DNA from: DASQYE01 sp036389315
GTDB lineage: Bacteria > Acidobacteriota > Blastocatellia > Pyrinomonadales > Pyrinomonadaceae
Assembly: GCA_036389315.1 (NCBI GenBank)
Contig: DASVQF010000048.1
Span: 1-64,000, forward strand
Direction of reading: 5' to 3'
Length of the DNA: 64,000 nucleotides
Shown: positions 16,155 to 22,295 of the stretch, one piece after another
Numbering within the stretch: position 1 is the stretch's first letter
How the letters are laid out: each line of letters starts with the position of its first letter
The notes under the pieces: generated by a model
Databases searched by the model: none
What the model saw: only the letters and a program-made list of their open reading frames with translations
Told to the model about the DNA's origin: nothing
Position numbers and translations under genes: made by a program

Positions 16155-17753
16155 TTACTCCATGTCGGCGATGCCGATCATCGGTTGATGAAGCATCGTG
16201 ATCTCGGCCGAGCGTCCCATCAGGCTGCGGGCCATGGCAATCGCTTCGGTCAAATTGTCTGCGCGATCCCAGCCGAGCATCGCCGGGACGTGCGCGTTCT
16301 CGGCCCCGGCGGCAATCACGTGGCCGACGTGCTGGCGTCCGTTCTCGCCCCAGTACCACATGAAGAAGGGGTGCGCGCCGTGATAGGCGTTACCGCGCCG
16401 GTACATCTCTACATAACTGGGGTTGTTGGCGAACTCGCGCTCATACTTTTCTCTCAGCACGAAGGCGTCGCGCGTCTCCGGCAGCAGACGATTGAAGAAC
16501 TCTATGTAGCTCGGGTGAAAGTTATGGTCGAACTCGTCGTAGCAAGGATGATGAAGGATGAGCACGCCGCCTTTCTTCAGGAGCGGCTTGTTGCGATAGA
16601 AGTTGAAGTGATAGCCCAGCGCCATGACCTGAACCAGCAAGGGGTTCAAGACCGAATAGACGTTGTAGGGCGAGATGTCCGGAATCCCCGTGATGAGAAT
16701 GTCGCACTGGCCGCTCACCGGGATGGCGTATTGCTGAAAAGCCTTCTCGATAATCTTTTCGTGGACGGGCTCTGTGCGCCCGGCGTGACAGGCGATCATC
16801 TCGTACTGCGCGGGCTTGGAATGCAGCAGCTTGCGGCGCGCGGGCCTCGGCAGCTTGCCCATCGTGTAGCGCATGGCCTCGAACTTCATCCGGTCAAAGG
16901 CCGAGAAGTCGTCCTCGTTCTTGAGGAGAAAATCCATGTCGCCTTTGTACATCCGGTTATTGATGGCCGTCTCGATGTGAAAGACGTTGACATGCTCGTC
17001 AACCAGCTTACCCAGCCGCTCGACCTTATGGTTTAGCTCGGAGCGCGCGGGATCCATGTAGCTGTCGGAGTCGCGTATGGTCTGCGGCTCGTGATGCGCC
17101 CGCAGAGATTCGTAATCGCAGAGGCCGACAGCGACGGACTTGTGCCCGCCGTCCATCGGGACGAGATTGATGTTGACGTAGACGAGGAGGTCGCTTTCGG
17201 CCGCGCGACGGTTGATGCGGAGCGGCTCGTGATGGCGCGTCTCGCCGAGCTTCGTGAGGCCGTCGGCCCATTCTGCGTCATGGTTATAGTAGCGGTCTGG
17301 ATAGAACTCCTCGTAAATCTTCGCCCCCACCATGCGCTTCATCTCCCAGGGCGTCATCTTTCGATGAAGGGAGTTGGCGATGATGATGTGTATGTCGTCC
17401 ACGCCGTAGGCGGCGAGCATGTCGAGGACAATCTCCAGCACGGTCTGGCGAATGTCGGGCGTCTGCATCGGCGGCAGCGGCAGGCTGATGTCGTCTACGG
17501 CAATCGTGACCTTCATGCCGGGCTCAAGCTGCGCGAAGAGCGGGTCGCAGTCGTGCGGGTGATTGAGGGCGTAGCGAATCGCCGCCTCGCGGTTCGGCAA
17601 TCCCTTGATCGGCGGGTTCGGATAGATGACGCGCGTCCCAATCGGCAAGTCTTCGAGGATGAAATCCTCGCCCGAAGGGATGATGCGCGGCGCGCTGTCG
17701 CTGTCAATATAGATGACAGACTCGTGTGTCTTTCGTCGCAGTTGCAGGCTCAT
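16155..17753 (-). CDS. LarA-like (DUF2088) protein
   Basis: About 532 residues from ATG 17753 (MSLQLRRK). The frame runs 26 codons further, but those are encoded by an intergenic inverted repeat. The N-terminal half matches the lactate-racemase family: TIAVDDISLPLPP corresponds to LarA's DxTRPxP loop, and IIIANSLHRKMTPWEMKRMVG to its AxGxHRxMTxxE segment. The second half holds a Rossmann-like block (CDILITGIPDISPYN). LarA enzymes racemise or epimerise hydroxy acids with a nickel-pincer cofactor made by LarB/C/E, none of which is in this window. It lies 13 bases ahead of the ElbD-like gene, so it may act on a hydroxy-acid lipid precursor. That role is speculative; only the family is supported. 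Confidence 0.75.
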   Translation of the reverse strand: MSLQLRRKTHESVIYIDSDSAPRIIPSGEDFILEDLPIGTRVIYPNPPIKGLPNREAAIRYALNHPHDCDPLFAQLEPGMKVTIAVDDISLPLPPMQTPDIRQTVLEIVLDMLAAYGVDDIHIIIANSLHRKMTPWEMKRMVGAKIYEEFYPDRYYNHDAEWADGLTKLGETRHHEPLRINRRAAESDLLVYVNINLVPMDGGHKSVAVGLCDYESLRAHHEPQTIRDSDSYMDPARSELNHKVERLGKLVDEHVNVFHIETAINNRMYKGDMDFLLKNEDDFSAFDRMKFEAMRYTMGKLPRPARRKLLHSKPAQYEMIACHAGRTEPVHEKIIEKAFQQYAIPVSGQCDILITGIPDISPYNVYSVLNPLLVQVMALGYHFNFYRNKPLLKKGGVLILHHPCYDEFDHNFHPSYIEFFNRLLPETRDAFVLREKYEREFANNPSYVEMYRRGNAYHGAHPFFMWYWGENGRQHVGHVIAAGAENAHVPAMLGWDRADNLTEAIAMARSLMGRSAEITMLHQPMIGIADME

Positions 17754-17760
17754 AAGAAGA

Positions 17761-17840
17761 CAGTGATGAGTGACTCGGTGACAAGTGACGAGCAAAGACA
17801 AGCCTTTAGCTTGCCACTCGTCACTTGTCACTCGCCACTG
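17761..17840. repeat. inverted repeat of the GTGACGAGTGAC family, copy 2
   Basis: Arms begin CAGTGATGAGTGAC on the left and, read from the other side, CAGTGGCGAGTGACAAGTG. The loop is AT-richer. The element lies between the oligopeptidase and LarA-like genes. The last codons of the oligopeptidase (AVASDK and stop) are inside the right arm. Confidence 0.85.
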
Positions 17841-20001
17841 CTTTTTTAACGTTCAGTACGTGGACGAGAAAGCCCCACTTGTCCGAGACTTCTTCGATCT
17901 GCTTGGTCGTGGGCTTGCCCGCGCCGTGTCCGGCCTTAGTCTCGATGCGAATCAGGACGGGCGCTGGGCCTGCCTGCGCGGCCTGCATCGCGGCGGCGAA
18001 CTTGAAGCTGTGGCCGGGCCAGACGCGGTCGTCATGATCGGCCGTCGTTATCAGCGTCGCCGGATAGTGCGTGCCGGGCTTCAGGTTGTGCAGCGGCGAG
18101 TAGGCGTAGAGCGCCTTGAACTCTTCCGGGTTCGAGGGCGAGCCGTAATCCGAGGCCCAAGCAGCGCCGATGGTGAACTGGTCGAAGCGCAGCATGTCCA
18201 TCACGCCCACGGCCGGAACCGCCGCGCCGAACAGGTCGGGCCGCTGCGTGATGGCAGCACCCACGAGCAAGCCGCCGTTGCTGCCGCCGCCGATGGCAAG
18301 CCGTGGCGTCGAAGTGTACTTGTTAGCGATGAGCCACTCGGCGGCGGCTATGAAGTCGTCGAAGACGTTCTGCTTCCTGAGCTTCATTCCGGCCTCGTGC
18401 CACTCCTTGCCGTACTCGCCTCCGCCGCGCAGGTTCGCCACGGCATAGACGCCGCCCATCTCCATCCAGACCAGATTGCTCACCGAGAAGGTGGGCGTCA
18501 TGGAGACATCGAAGCCGCCGTAGCCGTAGAGGAAGGTCGGGTTCTGCCCGTCGAGCTTGAGGCCGCGCTTGTGCGTGATGAACATCGGCACGCGCGTCCC
18601 GTCCTTGCTCCTGTAAAAGACCTGCTTGGTCTCGTAATCATTAGGATTAAAGTCAACCTTCGGCTGGCGAAAGATAGTGCTCTTGCCGGACGCGATGTCG
18701 TAGCGATAGATGGTCGTCGGCGTCGTATAGCCGGTGAAGGAATAGAAGGTCTCTTTATCCTTGCGCTTGCCGCCGAAGCCCGCGACCGTGCCAATACCGG
18801 GCAGCGCCACTTCCTGCACCAGCTTGCCCGTCAGGTCGTAGAGCTTGACCTGCGCGTGCGCGTCCTTCAGGTAAGAGGCGACTATACGGTCGCCCACGAC
18901 GCCCGCGCTGTCGAGCGTCTCTTTCGCTTCCGGCACAAGCGTCTTGCCAGTCTTGCGCTCGCGCGTGCGCGTGTCCACACTGATGATCTTGCGGCGCGGG
19001 GCGTCGCGGTCTGTCAGGAACCAGAAGGTGGGCCCATCGTTGCCGATGAAGTATTGCTTGATGCCAGGCTCGTCCAGCAGCTTGACGACGGGCGCGCCGC
19101 TGCGTTGCAGGTCTTTGTAGTAGATGCGATTCTCCGAGCTTGAGCCGGGCGTGGCAGTGATAATCAGGTAGCGCCCGTCCTCCGTCACAGAGCCGCTAAA
19201 GAGCCAGCCCTTCTCCTTCTCGTCCGAGCTTGCGTAGACCAGCACGTCTTCGGCCTGCGGCGTGCCTAGTCGGTGATAGTAGAGCTTCTGGTATTCGTTG
19301 ACGGCGGCAAGCTGTCTGCCTGACTTGGGCTCATCGTAGCGGCTGTAGAAGAAGCCTCGGCCGTCAGTCGTCCAGGAGAGGTCGGAGAACTTCACCCACT
19401 TGACCACGTCCGGCAAGTCCTTGCCGGTCTCCACGTCGCGCACATGTATCTCGTTCCAGTCCGAGCCGGAAGCCGCCAGCGCGTAGGCCATCAGCTTGCC
19501 GTCGTCCGTGATGTCGTAGCCCGAGAGCGCGACCGTCCCGTCCGCAGAGAGCTTGTTCGGGTCGAGCAGGACGCGCGGCTCCGCTTCGAGCGCCGGGACG
19601 GTGTAGAGCACAGACTGGTTCTGCAAGCCGTCGTTCTTAGTGTAGAAGTAGCGCCCGCCCTCTTTGTACGGGATGCCATAGCGTTCGTAGTTCCAGAGCC
19701 GTGTCAACCGCTCCTTGATCGCGGCCCGCTCCGGTATCTGCTTCAGGTAATCGAAGGTCAGACGGTTTTCGGCCTCGACCCAGGCGCGCGTCTCCGCGGA
19801 GTCCAGGTCTTCGAGCCAGCGATAAGGGTCTGCCACTTTGACGCCGTGATAATCGTCCACCTGATCGCCCTTGCGCGTGACCGGGTAAGAGAGGCCGCCA
19901 GCGGTCTTGTCGCTGACGCGCACCGTCGGGCTCTGGGCCCAGGCGGCGACGACAAGCAGGACGAGCGCGACAAGCGCGGCGAGAGATTTTAATGAGAGCA
20001 T
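17821..20001 (-). CDS. prolyl oligopeptidase, S9A family, exported
   Basis: The 726-residue protein has a signal peptide (MLSLKSLAALVALVLLVVAA, cleavage probably after WAQ), a seven-bladed propeller (about 70-440) and an alpha/beta-hydrolase domain. The catalytic triad is visible: Ser in GGGSNGGLL near 575, Asp in DHDDRVWPGHS near 654, His in KAGHGAGKP near 691. It would cut short proline-containing peptides in the periplasm. Its C-terminus (VASDK, stop) is written by an intergenic repeat, so the original end may have been different. It is 15 bases after the HAD gene and seems co-transcribed with the lipid genes, though no peptide link to them is clear. Confidence 0.93.
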   Translation of the reverse strand: MLSLKSLAALVALVLLVVAAWAQSPTVRVSDKTAGGLSYPVTRKGDQVDDYHGVKVADPYRWLEDLDSAETRAWVEAENRLTFDYLKQIPERAAIKERLTRLWNYERYGIPYKEGGRYFYTKNDGLQNQSVLYTVPALEAEPRVLLDPNKLSADGTVALSGYDITDDGKLMAYALAASGSDWNEIHVRDVETGKDLPDVVKWVKFSDLSWTTDGRGFFYSRYDEPKSGRQLAAVNEYQKLYYHRLGTPQAEDVLVYASSDEKEKGWLFSGSVTEDGRYLIITATPGSSSENRIYYKDLQRSGAPVVKLLDEPGIKQYFIGNDGPTFWFLTDRDAPRRKIISVDTRTRERKTGKTLVPEAKETLDSAGVVGDRIVASYLKDAHAQVKLYDLTGKLVQEVALPGIGTVAGFGGKRKDKETFYSFTGYTTPTTIYRYDIASGKSTIFRQPKVDFNPNDYETKQVFYRSKDGTRVPMFITHKRGLKLDGQNPTFLYGYGGFDVSMTPTFSVSNLVWMEMGGVYAVANLRGGGEYGKEWHEAGMKLRKQNVFDDFIAAAEWLIANKYTSTPRLAIGGGSNGGLLVGAAITQRPDLFGAAVPAVGVMDMLRFDQFTIGAAWASDYGSPSNPEEFKALYAYSPLHNLKPGTHYPATLITTADHDDRVWPGHSFKFAAAMQAAQAGPAPVLIRIETKAGHGAGKPTTKQIEEVSDKWGFLVHVLNVKKAVASDK

Positions 20002-20016
20002 CTGCTGAAATCTTCC

Positions 20017-20679
20017 TTACTTCAAATTCAAGATGGGCCAATCGTGATGCAGCGCCGTCTGGCGCAATCGCATGTCCGGATTGACGGCCGCCGGGTGGCC
20101 CACGACCGAGAGCATGGGCAGGTCGCTCATGCTGTCCGAGTAGGCGTAAGAGTCGCTCAGGCTGAGGCCCTCGCGCTCGGCGAACGTCCTGATCCAGGAT
20201 GCCTTGGTGGCGGCCGCCAAGACGGGCGGCAGGAGCCTGCCCGTCGCCACGCCGTTGACGAATTCCAGGCGATTCGCCACGTAATCCTCAATCCCAAGAT
20301 ATGCCATCAAAGGCTTCACGGTAAAATCGAGCGCGCCCGTGACGACGACCTGGCGGAGGCCGAGGCTGCGGGATTTCTCGATCAGCTCGAAAGTGCCGGG
20401 AAAGACCGCCGGCTTGAGCACGTCTTCAAACAACTCTCCGGCGAAAAAGCGCAGCCGGTCTTCCGACTCCCCCTTGTAGCGTTTGAAAAAGAGATCGTTA
20501 AAGACCTTTCGGCTGTACTGATCGGTCACGGCGAAGAGCGGTAGGCTCAACAGAGTCGAGGCGCTCTTGCGCAGGCTACCAAATAAGCTCGGCTGGTTCT
20601 TCGAGTAAAAGCCGAGCGTATGAACAAGATTCGTGCTGACTAAAGTTCCCTCTAAATCGTAAAATGCAGCAGCAGCCAC
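20017..20679 (-). CDS. HAD-IB family phosphatase (PSPase-like)
   Basis: About 220 residues. The longest frame begins with TTG at 20691, but an SD (GGAGG) lies inside those first codons and GTG at 20679 follows at the right distance, so I use it (AAAAFYDLEGTL). Motif I is DLEGT rather than DxDGT: the nucleophile Asp is present and the acid/base Asp is Glu, a variant seen in acyltransferase-linked HAD-IB proteins. Motif II is VVVTGALD. Motif III/IV is YAYSDSMSDLPML near the end. The enzyme likely removes phosphate from a small phosphomonoester or a phospholipid intermediate. It heads the operon containing the ElbD-like enzyme, which favours the lipid option. Confidence 0.85.
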   Translation of the reverse strand: MAAAAFYDLEGTLVSTNLVHTLGFYSKNQPSLFGSLRKSASTLLSLPLFAVTDQYSRKVFNDLFFKRYKGESEDRLRFFAGELFEDVLKPAVFPGTFELIEKSRSLGLRQVVVTGALDFTVKPLMAYLGIEDYVANRLEFVNGVATGRLLPPVLAAATKASWIRTFAEREGLSLSDSYAYSDSMSDLPMLSVVGHPAAVNPDMRLRQTALHHDWPILNLK

Positions 20680-20765
20680 GCAGTCCTCCAAAACGTTACC
20701 AAAGGGGCCCGGCGATTTTCTTTAAGGCTCGCAACCGGAGACCAATCCCGTTGCATGTGTGTAGA

Positions 20766-20789
20766 GCGGAAATATTACCCTATTTCCGC
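20766..20789. promoter_or_regulatory. 9-bp perfect inverted repeat in a divergent promoter region
   Basis: GCGGAAATA (20766-20774) and TATTTCCGC (20781-20789) are exact reverse complements with a 6-base gap. They lie between the divergent HAD and TPR-lipoprotein genes, overlapping a possible promoter (TTGCAT at about 20752, then TATTAC). It could be an operator or a small hairpin in the leader. Confidence 0.5.
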
Positions 20790-20862
20790 GCCGAGAGCTA
20801 AGCTGCCCCGTCGTGTTATGCTCTGCACGGGGGATTAAAGTCTGTAACTCTAAAGGGATAAT

Positions 20863-21651
20863 ATGAAGCTAAAAGTTGACTCGGCCGCGCTCGCCCTGTG
20901 CCTGCTCCTGCCCCTCTTGCTCATAGCCACGGCCGGGTGCAGGTCGCAGCACGCCGACTCGCAAGCCCGCGTTGAAACGGTCTCGGTCGCGGATTTGGTG
21001 GCGCAGGCCGACAAGCTCTACGCGCAGCGAGAGGATTTGGCGCGCCTGCGCGAGGGGCTCGCGCTGTTGCGCAGGGCGCGCACGGCAGACCCGAACAACT
21101 ATGACGTGGCCTGGCGCATAGCGCAGTTCGATTACTACCTGGGCGCGCATACCACAGAGCGCGAGGAGCGCGACAAGGCTTTCGAGGAGGGCATAGAGGC
21201 CGGGAAGCGTGCCGTCGCGCTTCAGGACAACAGGCCCGAGGGCCATTTCTGGCTCGGCGCGAATCACGGCGGGGTGGCCCAAACGAGCCTGCTCGGCGGC
21301 CTGGCCGAGATCGACGACATCCGCGAGCAGATGCAGGCTGTGCTGAAGGTGGACGAAGGCTACCAATCGGGCAGCGCCTACATGGTCTTAGGGCAGGTCG
21401 AGCTGGAAGCCGGGCGCATGATGGGCGACCCCGCGCAGGCCGTCGAATATCTTGAGAAGGGTTTGAAGCTTGGGCCCAATAACCCACTGTTGCGGCTGCG
21501 CCTGGCCCAGGCTTACATCAGGGTCAATCGTAAGGAGGATGCCCGCAAACAGCTCGACGCCCTTCTCAAGCTGACGCCCAACCCCAATTACCTGCCCGAG
21601 CACAAAGAGGCCGTCACGGAAGCGCGCAAGATTCTGGATCGCGGTTTCTGA
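20863..21651 (+). CDS. TPR lipoprotein
   Basis: The 262-residue protein begins with a lipoprotein signal (hydrophobic core ending ATAGC, lipidated Cys at about 26). The rest is helical repeats: an N-terminal helix pair (LVAQADKLYAQREDLARLREGL), then TPR-like units about every 34 residues (GKRAVALQDNRPEGHFWLG, AVEYLEKGLKLGPNNPLLRLRLAQAYI). It is anchored to a membrane and probably scaffolds other proteins, possibly of the TRAP-associated TatT-like group. ATG 20863 has an AAAGGG SD. A short zinc-ribbon gene follows 28 bases later, but the link is unclear. Confidence 0.8.
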   Translation: MKLKVDSAALALCLLLPLLLIATAGCRSQHADSQARVETVSVADLVAQADKLYAQREDLARLREGLALLRRARTADPNNYDVAWRIAQFDYYLGAHTTEREERDKAFEEGIEAGKRAVALQDNRPEGHFWLGANHGGVAQTSLLGGLAEIDDIREQMQAVLKVDEGYQSGSAYMVLGQVELEAGRMMGDPAQAVEYLEKGLKLGPNNPLLRLRLAQAYIRVNRKEDARKQLDALLKLTPNPNYLPEHKEAVTEARKILDRGF

Positions 21652-21679
21652 GACCTAAGTGAGACGGAGGGAACCCTTT

Positions 21680-21877
21680 TTGAGCACGTCGAAATGTTCC
21701 TGCTCCGCGCTTGAGAGGCTTGAGGGCGCGAGCGTGCCCGCTTACATAAAGGCGTTTCTCGATCAGTCGAACGGAGAGAAGAATCGCTATCGCTGCCGCG
21801 TCTGCGGGCGCGAGTGGGAGCGGCGCGCTCCCGAAATCAGGAGCGCAGGCACGCGCCCCTCGCTGGTGCGTTTATAA
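21680..21877 (+). CDS. small zinc-ribbon-like protein
   Basis: I set the start at TTG 21680 because GGAGGG lies a few bases upstream; the frame begins at 21659 without support. The product of about 65 residues has a CSC near the start, then an alpha-helix (VPAYIKAFLDQS) and a CRVCGREWERR knuckle. Three or four cysteines could bind one zinc. The family and function are unknown. It follows the TPR lipoprotein and converges on the receiver-like gene. Confidence 0.55.
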   Translation: MSTSKCSCSALERLEGASVPAYIKAFLDQSNGEKNRYRCRVCGREWERRAPEIRSAGTRPSLVRL

Positions 21878-21884
21878 GCGGGCC

Positions 21885-22280
21885 TTAGAGTCTTAATCCG
21901 AGTTGCAGATAATGGAAGGGAACGTGCTCGGCGTCGCGCCCCGAGTCGCGCAGGGCGTTGAGCATGCGCTCTGCGCCCGAGTAGTTGAGCGAGTGGATGA
22001 CGATCAGGGCGTCGCGTTGACGATCACTGTGAGCGGCGAGCCAGGCGGCCACGGCGTAGCCCGTGCGCTCGTCGTCCGGCTCGTCCGAGAAGTAGTGCTC
22101 TTCCGCTAGGTCGTGATCTAAGAGAATAACTTTGTAGTCGCGCTCGGCCAGCCATTCAACAGCTTGTCTCGCATCGCAGGTCACGTCCATCACCCGCCCG
22201 GCGAGCTTCTCTGCGAACCAGGCGCAGCGCACTGGGTCGTCTTCGACCAACAGGATGCGTCCGCTCTCTTCGCTCTTCAT
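21885..22280 (-). CDS. receiver-like domain protein (cyclic-phosphate-processing receiver type)
   Basis: This 131-residue protein is a single CheY-like fold: RILLVEDDPVR at the start (acidic pair), KVILLDHDLAEEHYF in the middle (candidate phosphoacceptor), then IVIHSLNYSGAERML. It has no output domain. The conserved lysine of true receivers is not evident; the segment after beta-5 reads HVPFHYLQL. This resembles the stand-alone receiver group often found with cyclic-nucleotide or RNA-processing systems. Partner kinases are not in this window. It may regulate by binding rather than by phosphotransfer. Confidence 0.7.
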   Translation of the reverse strand: MKSEESGRILLVEDDPVRCAWFAEKLAGRVMDVTCDARQAVEWLAERDYKVILLDHDLAEEHYFSDEPDDERTGYAVAAWLAAHSDRQRDALIVIHSLNYSGAERMLNALRDSGRDAEHVPFHYLQLGLRL

Positions 22281-22295
22281 AGATAGGGCACAGCT

